A DNA stretch of 64,000 nt, from positions 496,001 through 560,000 of the forward strand of contig NZ_CP012750.1 of NCBI RefSeq assembly GCF_001302565.1, read 5' to 3'. The notes beneath the pieces are model-generated. The model saw only the letters and a program-made list of their open reading frames with translations. It was not told the DNA's origin and did no database searches. This DNA comes from Glutamicibacter halophytocola. GTDB lineage: Bacteria; Actinomycetota; Actinomycetes; Actinomycetales; Micrococcaceae. Shown piece after piece: positions 51,581 to 60,417 of this stretch. Position 1 is the stretch's first letter. Every line of letters begins with the position of its first letter. The position numbers and the translations under genes are program-made.

Positions 51581-52196
51581 GTTTAACAGCCTCTCCTATT
51601 GCCTTGGGGTAAGAATATGATTTTGCTGTGTGCGAGCTATGACTGCATGTCGAGTTTATGCAGGAATTTTGCTGACCGGTAGTGCTTAATTTGGTCAAGC
51701 CTTGCGTTCGGCGAATGATTGGAGTGTGGACAACGCTATGGGGTGAATGGATATTCAGGGACGTGAATGGACTGGTCGGTATGCATGATCTGGTCGGAAA
51801 GCTTGAGCATATTGAGTAGTTAAGCGCTTAGATACCCTAGATATGCCTAAAGTGTCCTGCATCACCTTTGGGCGTTTTCATCTCACTATATGGACAGCCG
51901 CCTGGTTTGTTACTTGCAAGTTGACAATGTTACGAGGAAACTAGATGTGTGAGTACGGCGCAGAACAGCAAAAAGCATCCCGGCGGACAGCCGAGGTTTG
52001 CCGATGCATGTTGCAATCGAATGCTCGGCGTCAACGGCGCAAAAACGGAATTATGAGCCTTTCATAATCGAGATTTTGCCGGTCGTTGACGGGAAACCCA
52101 ACTGCTGGACGTGGACGAAGGCCGCGAACAGCGCAAGCAAAACCCGAAGCACGAGCGCCAAGCCACTTGGCCTTCGCACTAAAAGAGGAAATCATC
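51581..52196. other. 616-bp divergent regulatory region
   Basis: Upstream of both the response regulator and the winged-helix gene. TTGACA at 51921-51926 followed by TAGATG at 51942-51947 is a possible plus-strand promoter (spacing 15, short), giving a leader of about 250 bases. A 40-codon frame at 51945-52067 (begins MCEYGAEQQK, contains CRCML, ends IMSLS) could be a leader peptide but has no ribosome-binding site. The minus-strand promoter is not evident. Confidence 0.35.
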
Positions 52197-52982
52197 ATGT
52201 CGGCTGGATCCGGATACGTCCACGTTTCAATTCGCAACGCGCAGAACCGCGCAGCTGCTGCACAGCGCCAGGCAGCTGGCAACTATGCACCAGCGGGCTA
52301 TCGCCCACTGCGCGCTGTTTCCAGCGTCCAGGAAACTCGTGAAGCCGCTCATCAGCCGACCAGCACCCCGGTACAGCCAGTGGGCCAGGCAAGCGCTGAC
52401 ACTTCAGCCCGCGGCTTCGTGCTGTATGTGGGCCTGGATGAAACCGCAGCCCAGGCACAGGGCACCTCGCTGGGCAAGCTGGCTACCCAGGTTCGCGCAT
52501 TCCTCGCTACCCTCTCGCCGCAGGCGCAGACCCACGCGGCGGTAGCCTTGGCGCCAACCAGCGCCCAGGGCGAGCCTATTGATGTTGTCCGCCAGGCGCT
52601 GGGAGACCCAACCGTCTCGCGCCGTCCGCGGGCCGAAGCCCGTCCAAGCACCCCGCGCCCATCGGGTGTGCTGATCGACCTGTCCCGCCGCGAGGTGTAC
52701 CTGGACGGCGAGACCCTGAACCTGACCTTCAAGGAATTCGAGCTGCTGAACTTCCTCGTGGAGAACGGCACCCGCACCGTCGGGCGCGAAGAGCTGCTGG
52801 AAAACCTGTGGCGCAATGCCGAAGAGGTGCCCAATGAGCGCACCATCGACGTGCACATCCGTCGCCTGCGCTCCAAGCTGGGCCGCCTGGCCAATACCGT
52901 GCGAACCGTGCGCGGCCAGGGCTACCGCTTCTACGAGCACCCGGAAGTTGTCGTCTGGGCAGCTCCTGAATACTCGATCTAG
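52197..52982 (+). CDS. Winged-helix DNA-binding protein without a receiver domain
   Basis: A 261-aa protein. The N-terminal 70 residues are low-complexity (Ala/Gln/Pro-rich), residues 75-130 form an unassigned domain, and residues 160-250 are an OmpR-type winged helix: TFKEFELLNFLVENGTRTVGREELLENLW and TIDVHIRRLRSKLG followed by VRTVRGQGYRFYEH. The phosphoacceptor domain of normal response regulators is missing, so activity must be controlled otherwise. AAAAGAGG lies 8 bases before the ATG at 52197. A strong hairpin terminator follows. Confidence 0.85.
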   Translation: MSAGSGYVHVSIRNAQNRAAAAQRQAAGNYAPAGYRPLRAVSSVQETREAAHQPTSTPVQPVGQASADTSARGFVLYVGLDETAAQAQGTSLGKLATQVRAFLATLSPQAQTHAAVALAPTSAQGEPIDVVRQALGDPTVSRRPRAEARPSTPRPSGVLIDLSRREVYLDGETLNLTFKEFELLNFLVENGTRTVGREELLENLWRNAEEVPNERTIDVHIRRLRSKLGRLANTVRTVRGQGYRFYEHPEVVVWAAPEYSI

Positions 52983-52994
52983 TTTCATCACCTG

Positions 52995-53034
52995 GCAGCG
53001 GCGGGCAAACCATATTCGGTTTGCCCGCCGCTGC
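52995..53034 (+). terminator. Strong hairpin terminator after the winged-helix gene
   Basis: A perfect 17-bp stem, GCAGCGGCGGGCAAACC (52995-53011) with GGTTTGCCCGCCGCTGC (53018-53034), has a 6-base loop and begins 13 bases after the stop codon. It is followed by TGTCTT. Confidence 0.85.
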
Positions 53035-53051
53035 TGTCTTAAGCTGGGAAG

Positions 53052-53579
53052 ATGAACACCATGCATTCGCGCAAGCTCATCTTGATGCGCCACGCCAAGG
53101 CCGACTACCCGCTGGGCGTCGTGGATCACGATCGGCCGCTGGCTGCCCGAGGGCACCGCGAGGCCCCATCGGCCGGCGCCTGGCTGGTGGAACAGGATCT
53201 GGTTCCCGACTACATCCTGTGCTCGGACGCGTTGCGGGCCCGGTCCACCTGCGCATGGGTGCTCTCGGAACTGGGCGAAAAAGGGCCAACGCCCTATGTG
53301 GACTCGCGAATCTATGGCGCCGGTGTCGCGCAGCTGTGCTCCATCATCAACGAGGTGCCCGATACGGTGAGCAATCTGCTGGTGATCGGGCATCAGCCGG
53401 TTCTCCAGGAACTGGCCCTGCGGCTGGCCTCGGCCGACTCCGATGAAGAAGCCGTGTACGAGCTGGCGATGAACTATCCAACGCTCGGTACCACCGTGCT
53501 GGAAACCAGCTACCCGTACTCGCATCTGGATGTTCGCGATGCCCGCGTCACGCATTTCCTTGCGCCGCGGCCAGAATGA
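53052..53579 (+). CDS. SixA-type histidine phosphatase
   Basis: A 175-aa member of the histidine phosphatase superfamily: LILMRHAKADYP (RHA with the phosphohistidine), RPLAARGHREAP, LCSDALRARSTC and VIGHQPVLQELALRLA with the second catalytic His. SixA-like enzymes remove phosphate from protein histidines or small molecules; the target is unknown. An alternative ATG lies 3 codons in. It is isolated between a terminator and a 228-bp gap in which no gene is seen. Confidence 0.87.
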   Translation: MNTMHSRKLILMRHAKADYPLGVVDHDRPLAARGHREAPSAGAWLVEQDLVPDYILCSDALRARSTCAWVLSELGEKGPTPYVDSRIYGAGVAQLCSIINEVPDTVSNLLVIGHQPVLQELALRLASADSDEEAVYELAMNYPTLGTTVLETSYPYSHLDVRDARVTHFLAPRPE

Positions 53580-53807
53580 GAAAACTCTCACCAAGTTTAT
53601 TCTTATCTACTAGTCAACCCGCGTTATATGGATGATCTGCGGTTATGAGAAGCAGATGAAAGCCCTCTCATCGATTGCACCACAAGGCCTCAGTCCTCGT
53701 TCATCTTCTCTTAATCATTGCTCTATTCACTAAGGACTGTTGGCACCGCAGCCAGCACCGGAACACCATCAGGTGCACCGGGCCTTGCGTGAAAGAGGAA
53801 TGGGACC

Positions 53808-54935
53808 ATGGCCGTCATCGCAGAAACACTTCCAGTTCAGAGCACCGCCGCACGCAAAGACGTGCAGCAGCGCATCGACGCTGCACGTGCCCGGGCAATC
53901 CGGGCCGCCTACACCACCCGCTTCGTCGCCGCGGAACTGCAGCGCAATCCGCAGGACTTCCAGATCGTGCGCCAGACGCGGATGGTTCCAGGCCCCGGAG
54001 ACGTGGTGATCGCGAAGGTGACCGAGCTGGGCAAGCATAAGCATTTGCAGTCCCCTGCCTCGCGCCGCCAGCTGATTTTTGCTGGCCAGGAAATCATGGT
54101 GGCCTACGGCCACCGCTACGCGCCGGACCAGTTCCTGGCGCACGTTCCCCAGGATCTGGGGCCCTGCCAACTGGTGGCCGGAGGCGGCGTGGCCAGCGAA
54201 GTGATCGAGCAGCACGCATCCATCGACCAAGCCACGCAGCTGGAACCGGTGGGGCTGCTGGTGCGCCACGGCAAGGTGGTGAACCTCCTGGACTTCGCGC
54301 CGCTGGACATCAACAACGATTCGCCCCGCGCAGCGCACGCCGGAGCGGTGCGCCCGCCGGTCATTGCGGTGCTGGGCACCTCGATGAACTCCGGGAAGTC
54401 CACCACCCTGGGCTGCCTGGTCAATGGGCTGGTCAACGCCGGGATGAGCGTGGCCGCGGGCAAGGCGACCGGCACCGGGGCCGGCAACGACCCGAACCTG
54501 TTCATTGATGCCGGAGCGTTCAGCGTGTGCGACTTCACCGACTTCGGCTACCCGACCACCTACCGGCTGGACTATGAGACGGTGCGCTCGCTGCTCGTGG
54601 CGATGATCCGGGAGCAGCGCGCCAGCGGAGCAGATGCGGTGATCATCGAGATCGCCGACGGGCTGTTCCAGGGGGAAACCTCCCGATTGCTGGCCGACCC
54701 GATGTTTGCCGAACATGTGGACCGGGTGCTGTTCAGCGCCCAGGACGCGCTCGGGGCGCAGGCCGGGGAGCGCATCTTGCTGGAAGCCGGGCTGGATCTG
54801 GCCGCGGTCAGCGGGGTGGTGACCGCTTCGCCGCTGGCCGCGCAGGAAGCCCAGAGCCAGCTGTCCACCCCGGTGATCGGCACCTTTGAGCTGTGCCAGG
54901 CCGAGGTAGCCACCAGCCTGCTGCGTGCCAAGTAG
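53808..54935 (+). CDS. P-loop NTPase (DUF1611-like)
   Basis: A 375-aa protein with a Walker A motif GTSMNSGKST at residues 190-199 and VIIEIADGLFQGETS at about 285 as a possible Walker B region. The N-terminal 180 residues are unassigned. The core resembles DUF1611/MobB-like P-loop proteins, but the family call is tentative. Its stop overlaps the GTG start of the next gene by one base (TAGTG), so it is translationally coupled to an ABC-exporter-like protein that lacks its own Walker A. Confidence 0.7.
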   Translation: MAVIAETLPVQSTAARKDVQQRIDAARARAIRAAYTTRFVAAELQRNPQDFQIVRQTRMVPGPGDVVIAKVTELGKHKHLQSPASRRQLIFAGQEIMVAYGHRYAPDQFLAHVPQDLGPCQLVAGGGVASEVIEQHASIDQATQLEPVGLLVRHGKVVNLLDFAPLDINNDSPRAAHAGAVRPPVIAVLGTSMNSGKSTTLGCLVNGLVNAGMSVAAGKATGTGAGNDPNLFIDAGAFSVCDFTDFGYPTTYRLDYETVRSLLVAMIREQRASGADAVIIEIADGLFQGETSRLLADPMFAEHVDRVLFSAQDALGAQAGERILLEAGLDLAAVSGVVTASPLAAQEAQSQLSTPVIGTFELCQAEVATSLLRAK

Positions 54936-56548
54936 TGCAGCCATTGGCATCTGGGGACCGCTTGCCCCGGCTGGTTGCGCCAGGGCGGCGCAGGCTGCTG
55001 GCGGGGCTCTTGGGCCTGGGCATTCTCGCCGGCCTGCTCTCGATCGCCATCGGCTGGCTGATCGGGCAGCTTTCCGCTGGTTATGCCACCGCTGCGCTGT
55101 GCGCCGTGATTGGGCTGGTGATCGGGTTTTTTGCGGCGAAGTATCTGGAACGGGTGCTCGCCGAGAAACTCGGGCAGCACTATGTGGCGCAATTGCGGCG
55201 CGGGCTGATCGCCCATGCGCTGCGCAGCGCGCGCGGGCCTTCGGCAGGGATCACCATCGCCCGCTCCACCAATGACCTGTCCTCGATCCGCAACTGGATT
55301 GTGCAGGGCCTGGTGCCGCTGGTGGCGGGGCTGCCGTTGTTGCTGGTCAGCGGTGCCGGGTTGTGGCTCTTGCATCCCTTGCTGGCCGCGAGCCTGGGGC
55401 TGACGCTATTGCTCGAGGCGGCGCTTTTGGCGGGCCTGGCTGGCGGGACTTTCGCCAGCGCCAGGAGCCTGCGCCGGCATCGAGGGAATTTGGCGGCCCG
55501 GATCTCCGACACCGTGGCCGCGCGAACCGCGATCGCCGCCGGGGGAGGGATCGACCGCGAGGTGGCGCGGGTGCAGGGTTCTGCGCAGAAGGTGATCGAC
55601 GCGTCGGTGCAACGGGCCCGCTATGCCGCCGCCCTGCGCGGCTCGGCATTGGCCGTGCCGCTGCTGGGCACCGCGCTGGTGGTCGGCGTCTGCGCGGCGG
55701 CTGGCCTGCCTGGCTCCGCGGTGGCTACGGCGTTGACGCTGATGGGGATTTGCGCCGGAAGCCTGGGCGAATGGGGCAAGGCGGTGGAGTACCGGCAGAA
55801 CTACAAGGCCGGGCGCCGGATCCTGGCCCCGCTGCTGGCCCAGGAAGAGCAATGGCGAGGCAGCGACGCGCGGCAGGCCAGCACCCGGGATGCCAGGGAG
55901 CTGCTGGGCCAGCCTTCGGCGGTGCGGATCCATCCGCCGGCGCGGGATCCGGACCGCTTCCCGGTGCTGCGCGCCCAGCCGGGCGAACGCATTGAGGTGC
56001 TGGGGACCCAGGAGCAGTGCTCCAGGCTGTTGGCGGCCATCGCCACCGGGAGCTATGGCCAGTGCGGCCAGGGCCAAGCCGGCGTGTGGATCGCCGAAGG
56101 GCGCAGCGAGGACCTGCCTGAAGCCTCCCGGCGCAAGCTGGTGGGCGCGGCGCTGGAATCGATGGTGCCAGAACGCGGCAGCCTGGGGCGGGCCCTGCGC
56201 TACCGCCACCCCGGAGCCTCGATGGGCAAGGCGCTGGCGCTGGCCGCGCAGTGCGGGCTGGACCTGGCAGCGCTGCCGCAGGCGGAGGAGACCAGGCTGC
56301 GCCGAGGCGGGCAGCCGCTGGGACGCGGCCAGCAGGCGGCGCTGCTGGTGGCCCGCGCCCTGCTGCGCGAGCCGCCGGTGCTGGTGCTCGATGAGCTGGC
56401 CACCCGGCTGCCGGCCCAGGGCTATGCCCAACTGCTGGAATGGCTGGAGCGCTACCCGGGAGTGGTGATCTACTCCGGGCAGCTGCCGGGGATTGAACCG
56501 ACTAGCTCGTGGCGTGCGGGCGGGTGGCCAGCAGCCCGTCAACCGTGA
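54935..56548 (+). CDS. ABC-exporter-like protein with degenerate ATPase domain
   Basis: A 537-aa protein. The N-terminal 290 residues contain five to six membrane helices in an ABC-exporter arrangement (LLAGLLGLGILAGLLSIAIG, LVPLVAGLPLLLVSGAGL and others). The C-terminal region retains an ABC-like signature PLGRGQQAALLVARALL and Walker B VLVLDELA, but where Walker A should be it reads EVLGTQEQCSRLLAA, with no glycine-rich loop or lysine. It probably cannot hydrolyse ATP alone. GTG at 54935 is chosen as start because it overlaps the previous stop; no other start is better. It converges on the TetR gene with 47 bp overlap. Confidence 0.75.
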   Translation: MQPLASGDRLPRLVAPGRRRLLAGLLGLGILAGLLSIAIGWLIGQLSAGYATAALCAVIGLVIGFFAAKYLERVLAEKLGQHYVAQLRRGLIAHALRSARGPSAGITIARSTNDLSSIRNWIVQGLVPLVAGLPLLLVSGAGLWLLHPLLAASLGLTLLLEAALLAGLAGGTFASARSLRRHRGNLAARISDTVAARTAIAAGGGIDREVARVQGSAQKVIDASVQRARYAAALRGSALAVPLLGTALVVGVCAAAGLPGSAVATALTLMGICAGSLGEWGKAVEYRQNYKAGRRILAPLLAQEEQWRGSDARQASTRDARELLGQPSAVRIHPPARDPDRFPVLRAQPGERIEVLGTQEQCSRLLAAIATGSYGQCGQGQAGVWIAEGRSEDLPEASRRKLVGAALESMVPERGSLGRALRYRHPGASMGKALALAAQCGLDLAALPQAEETRLRRGGQPLGRGQQAALLVARALLREPPVLVLDELATRLPAQGYAQLLEWLERYPGVVIYSGQLPGIEPTSSWRAGGWPAARQP

Positions 56549-57113
56549 GCATCACGGCGCTGATGACCTGATCGCGCGCCAAATCCGTGCGGCCGGTGGC
56601 CCGCATCCGGGCGGTGAACAGGGCGGCGCCGAAGATGGTGGTGGCCACCGGGAATTTTTCGGCCTCGTCGAGCCGGACCAGGCGTTCGAGGACCTGGAGC
56701 AGCACATCGGTGACCTGGCGATGCAGCGTCGTGGTGCTGAAGTCGCTAGTGTCATCGGCGCGCAATTGCTCCTGCATCCACAGCTGGACAAAGGCCGGGT
56801 AGCTGGCCACGAAGTCCATGGCGAATTCCACCATGTGCTTCAGCGCCAGGTAGGGCTGCGGCCCGGCGGCTGCGCGGTTCAGCTCGTCCATCAGCTTCTG
56901 CGCGCCGAAGTCGAGGATCTGGCTGATCAGCTCGTCCTTGGACCCGAAGTTGTAGTAGACGGTGCCCTTGGACACCCCGGCGGCCGCGGCGATCTGGTCC
57001 ACCGAGACGGCCTCCGGGGCCCGGGTGCCCAGCAAGGTCATGGCCGCCTCGAAAATCCGCTCCTTGGAATCGGTGGCGCGCACCCGCCGGCGCTGGCTGG
57101 CTGGCGTGGTCAT
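56502..57113 (-). CDS. TetR family transcriptional regulator
   Basis: A 203-aa TetR protein: RIFEAAMTLLGTRAPEAVSVDQIAAAAGVSKGTVYYNFGSKDELISQIL is the DNA-binding domain. The ligand domain is helical and TetR_C-like (FVASYPAFVQLWMQEQL). The start ATG at 57113 overlaps the stop of the YhgE/Pip gene by ATGA, so it is the third gene of that operon. It should bind the 30-bp palindrome at 60229-60258 and repress the operon (inference). Confidence 0.9.
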   Translation of the reverse strand: MTTPASQRRRVRATDSKERIFEAAMTLLGTRAPEAVSVDQIAAAAGVSKGTVYYNFGSKDELISQILDFGAQKLMDELNRAAAGPQPYLALKHMVEFAMDFVASYPAFVQLWMQEQLRADDTSDFSTTTLHRQVTDVLLQVLERLVRLDEAEKFPVATTIFGAALFTARMRATGRTDLARDQVISAVMLTVDGLLATRPHATS

Positions 57114-59440
57114 TCCTTGAGCTCCGGCTGCAGGACCTTCAGGGTCCAGGTCTTGTTCTTCCGCACCGCGAGCATGCTCAGCAGCAAGCCCAGGGCGGTG
57201 TAGATCAGCAGCGAGCCGAGCACGGTGGAAAGCACGCCCAGATCGGCCCCGTACACCAGGTGGCGCATGCCGATCACCACGTTGCCCATCGGCAGGATCT
57301 GGTGCAGGAACTGCAGCGGCTCCGGCAGGGTCTCCCAGGGGAAGGTGCCGCCGGCGGTGATCAGCTGCAGGACCATGAGCACCAGCACCAGGAACTTTCC
57401 TGCGGTGCCCAGCAGGGCGAAGAACCCCTGGATCAGGGCGCTGAAGCACAGGGCGGCGCAGACCAGCAGGAGCCAGGCCATCCATGGGTGGGCGGTGGTC
57501 AGGCCCAGGCCGAAGTGCACGGCTGCGTAGAGCAGGCTGGTTTGCACCACCGCGATGGCGGCGAAAGGCAGCCACCCGCCGATCGAGATCTTCCAGTTGC
57601 TTCCGTTGGAGAGCAGCGCGCGCTTGGTGATCGGGCGCATGACCTGGGTGAGGACCAAAACGCCGATGTAGGTGGCCAGGGTCATGAAGAAGGGGGCCAA
57701 GCCGGCGCCATAGGACTGGGCTTCGGCCTGCTTGACGTTATCCAGCGCCACCGGGGAGCCGATGACGTCGGCCAGCTGGTCGCTGGTCTTCTGATCCGGG
57801 TTCGGGACCTGCTTGACCCCGTCATGCAGGCCGCTGGAGAGCTGCGAGGATCCGTCTTCGAGCTGTCCGGCGCCCTTGGACAGGTCGCCGACGCCGTCGG
57901 AGAGCTTGACCAGTCCGCCGTGCAGCGCATCGGTTCCCTGCACCAGGGTTCCGGCGCCTTCATCGAGGGCTTTGGCGCCGCCGGCAGCCTGGGAGGTTCC
58001 GGCCAGCGCCGACTTTTCCCCGGCGGCCAGTTTCTTGGCTCCGTCGTTGGCGCTGTGGGCGCCGGTGGCCAGTGCGGCCGAGCCGTCGGCGGCGCTGGAA
58101 ATGCCATCCACCAGGCTTGGCACCGCGGCGTCCAGCTTCTTGGTCCCCTCGGCCAGAGTGCCCAGGCCGGTGGCCAGCTGCTGATTGCCATCGGCGACCT
58201 TTTCGGAGCCATCGGCAAGCGCGTGCAATTTCGACTGCATTGACGACAAGCCGCTGTTCACCTGGTCCACCTTGGATTCCAGGGCGTTGGGCAAAGCGGA
58301 TTCCTCGACGCTCTGGCTGATCGTGGACTTGATGGCCTTGGCCTGTTCGGCGCTCAGCGTGCCATCGGCGACCAGCTGATCCAGCTGCGCCTGGGCGTCG
58401 GTTTTGACGTTTTCCAGCCGCTGGTCGGTGTCGGCCTGCAGCTGGTTGATCACCGAGATCGCCTCATCGGCGGTGGTGGCCAGCTGCTGGTTGCCGTCGG
58501 CGACCTGGCGCGAGCCGGTGGCCAGCTGATCGGCAGCGCCCTTGGCGCTCTGGGTGCCGTCGTTGAGCTGGCTGACCGAGTTCGGGAGGGACTTGGTCTT
58601 GGCCTGCATGGTTTGCAGCCCCTTGCTCAGCTTGTCCGCGCCCGTGGCCAATTCGCCGGTGCCGTCGGCCAAATCGCTGGCCCCATTGCTCAGCTTTTTC
58701 TGTCCGGCCAGCAAATCCTGCAGTCCTCCCGAGAGCTGGGAAGTGCCGTCCTTGAGCTTCACGCTGCCCTCGGAGAGCTCGCTGCTTCCGTCGACCAGCT
58801 TGGTGGTGCCATCGGCCAGGGTGAGCACGCCGTCTCCGAGGCTCAGGGTTCCGTCGTAGAGCTTCTTCGCGCCGTCGGCGGCATCGCCCATGGAGCTGTG
58901 GATGTCCACAAAGCCGGCGATCATTGCCGAGGCGGTTTCCGTGCCGACCTCTTCGGAAACCGAGGTGCGCACCTCTCCGGCGAGGGTGCGCGCAAAATTG
59001 GAGACCATGAAGTTGTTCGCGTCGTTGGTCAGCAGCTCAAGGTCGGCCTGGTCGGCATCCTTGAAGTCGCCGGGGGAGACCAGCGCTGCCGAGAAGTCAT
59101 CGGGCAGCACCAGGGCGAACGCGTATTCGCCGCTGGCTACGGCGTCTTCGGCTTCTTTCCGGGTGTCGAGGTGGGCCCAGCTGAAGGTGCCGTCCTCTTC
59201 GAGGTTCTCCACCACGTCATCGCCGACGCGGGTGAACTCGCCGTCCTTTTTGGCTCCGTCATCGAGGTTGACCACGGCCGCGGTGACCTTGTCGAGGTTT
59301 CCCTGCGGGTTCCAGTTGGCATAGAGGTAGAGCGCTCCGTAGAGCAGCGGTACGCAGGTCAGGGCGATCAGCGCCAGCTTTGGCAGGGTGCCGCGGGTCA
59401 TGCGCTTGAGTTCGGAGAGCGCGAGCTGCAACGTCGTCAT
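57110..59440 (-). CDS. YhgE/Pip family membrane protein
   Basis: A 776-aa protein: an N-terminal helix (LIALTCVPLLYGALYLYAN), an extracytoplasmic region of about 520 residues, and about five helices at the C-terminus with FFMTLATYIGVLVLTQV and GNVVIGMRHLVYGA. From about 190 to 560 it carries many heptad-like repeats of the form L-x-x-G-x-x-x-L-x-x-G (DGTLSLGDGVLTLADGTTKL and so on), typical of the YhgE/Pip family and predicted to form long coiled coils. Relatives include phage-infection protein Pip and proteins linked to type VII secretion. Its partner is the ABC-like gene upstream (TAATG overlap). Confidence 0.92.
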   Translation of the reverse strand: MTTLQLALSELKRMTRGTLPKLALIALTCVPLLYGALYLYANWNPQGNLDKVTAAVVNLDDGAKKDGEFTRVGDDVVENLEEDGTFSWAHLDTRKEAEDAVASGEYAFALVLPDDFSAALVSPGDFKDADQADLELLTNDANNFMVSNFARTLAGEVRTSVSEEVGTETASAMIAGFVDIHSSMGDAADGAKKLYDGTLSLGDGVLTLADGTTKLVDGSSELSEGSVKLKDGTSQLSGGLQDLLAGQKKLSNGASDLADGTGELATGADKLSKGLQTMQAKTKSLPNSVSQLNDGTQSAKGAADQLATGSRQVADGNQQLATTADEAISVINQLQADTDQRLENVKTDAQAQLDQLVADGTLSAEQAKAIKSTISQSVEESALPNALESKVDQVNSGLSSMQSKLHALADGSEKVADGNQQLATGLGTLAEGTKKLDAAVPSLVDGISSAADGSAALATGAHSANDGAKKLAAGEKSALAGTSQAAGGAKALDEGAGTLVQGTDALHGGLVKLSDGVGDLSKGAGQLEDGSSQLSSGLHDGVKQVPNPDQKTSDQLADVIGSPVALDNVKQAEAQSYGAGLAPFFMTLATYIGVLVLTQVMRPITKRALLSNGSNWKISIGGWLPFAAIAVVQTSLLYAAVHFGLGLTTAHPWMAWLLLVCAALCFSALIQGFFALLGTAGKFLVLVLMVLQLITAGGTFPWETLPEPLQFLHQILPMGNVVIGMRHLVYGADLGVLSTVLGSLLIYTALGLLLSMLAVRKNKTWTLKVLQPELKE

Positions 59441-60219
59441 TAGTTGTCCTTTGCTTCGCTGGCTGGTTCGGGAAGATCCAGATCCAGTTCTTCCTGCACA
59501 AATTCTTCGGCTGCCGGCTCTTCTTCCTCCGGCGCCTCGTCGATCAGCAGTGCCGTATCGAGCAGGCCGGTTTCCGGCGGGGAAATTTCAAGGGGTTCTT
59601 GCCAGCTGGAGCCCAGGTGGCTGACCGGCCCATCCCAGTCGTAGGGGACATTGGCGACGATGGCGACCACCGCGAATTCGCGGTGCGATTCGGCAAAGTC
59701 CAGCAGCAGGCCCAGCCACATCTCGTCGTGCATGTCGTGGCGGTCAGGGGAGTCGAGGACCAGCGATTGGATTTTCGGGTTCTCGGCGGCCAGCAGCAGC
59801 AGCAGTTCAAGGCGCCGGACCGGGTCGATGGCATCGGCCCATTGCGTGGCGACATCACTGAATCCGTGCTGTTCCATCCACTTCTTGGGCCGCGGCTTGC
59901 GCCAGATCGGGCCGGGGATCAAGGCGAGATCCTCGACGATGACATCGCGGACCTTCATATGGGATTCGGGCTCGTTGACCTCGGGGGAATCGAGCAGGGC
60001 GGTGTGCTGGCGCAGGGTTTTCAGCGAGTCGGCGTGGCCCCAGGACACCGCGCCGGTGGTGGGCTTCATCCGTCCGCTGAGCGCGAGGGCCAGTGCGGTG
60101 CGCGAAATTTGCGGGTCGGCAACCACGAGGTGGACCTCGCCGGGCATGACCTGCAGCGAGGTAGGCGGCACCAGCTGGTCGTGGCGTCCATTGACGGTGA
60201 CTGAATCTGCGATAAGCAC
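59440..60219 (-). CDS. ABC transporter ATPase-like protein without Walker A
   Basis: A 259-aa protein with an ABC-ATPase outline: SVTVNGRHDQLVPPTSLQVMPGEVHLVVADPQISRTALALALSGRMKP holds the place of Walker A (35-42) but has no GxGK, and QSLVLDSPDRHD is in the Walker B place without the usual Glu. Residues 230-259 are strongly acidic. It is translationally coupled to the YhgE/Pip membrane protein, so it is likely to be a structural or regulatory partner, not an energy source (inference). Confidence 0.75.
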   Translation of the reverse strand: MLIADSVTVNGRHDQLVPPTSLQVMPGEVHLVVADPQISRTALALALSGRMKPTTGAVSWGHADSLKTLRQHTALLDSPEVNEPESHMKVRDVIVEDLALIPGPIWRKPRPKKWMEQHGFSDVATQWADAIDPVRRLELLLLLAAENPKIQSLVLDSPDRHDMHDEMWLGLLLDFAESHREFAVVAIVANVPYDWDGPVSHLGSSWQEPLEISPPETGLLDTALLIDEAPEEEEPAAEEFVQEELDLDLPEPASEAKDN

Positions 60220-60228
60220 AGTTACAGA

Positions 60229-60258
60229 CTAATTGAACTGACCGGTCAGTTCAATTAG
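60229..60258. promoter_or_regulatory. Perfect 30-bp palindrome, TetR operator
   Basis: CTAATTGAACTGACC followed directly by GGTCAGTTCAATTAG is a perfect 30-bp inverted repeat, 9 bases upstream of the first gene of the ABC-YhgE/Pip-TetR operon. Position, length and GACCGGTC centre fit a TetR-family operator. Confidence 0.85.
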
Positions 60259-60417
60259 TGCGAATATTCCTTTAATCACCTCTGGACGTAAACCGCTTGA
60301 TGCTTTTGGATGGTTCTTGGATAGGCCTTGCAAAGACCGGGTGAAGTTCATGAGTCGTTCACCGGACTTTGATTATCTTCAGGCCTGGACACCATCGATC
60401 ATCAACTGAGGGACATC

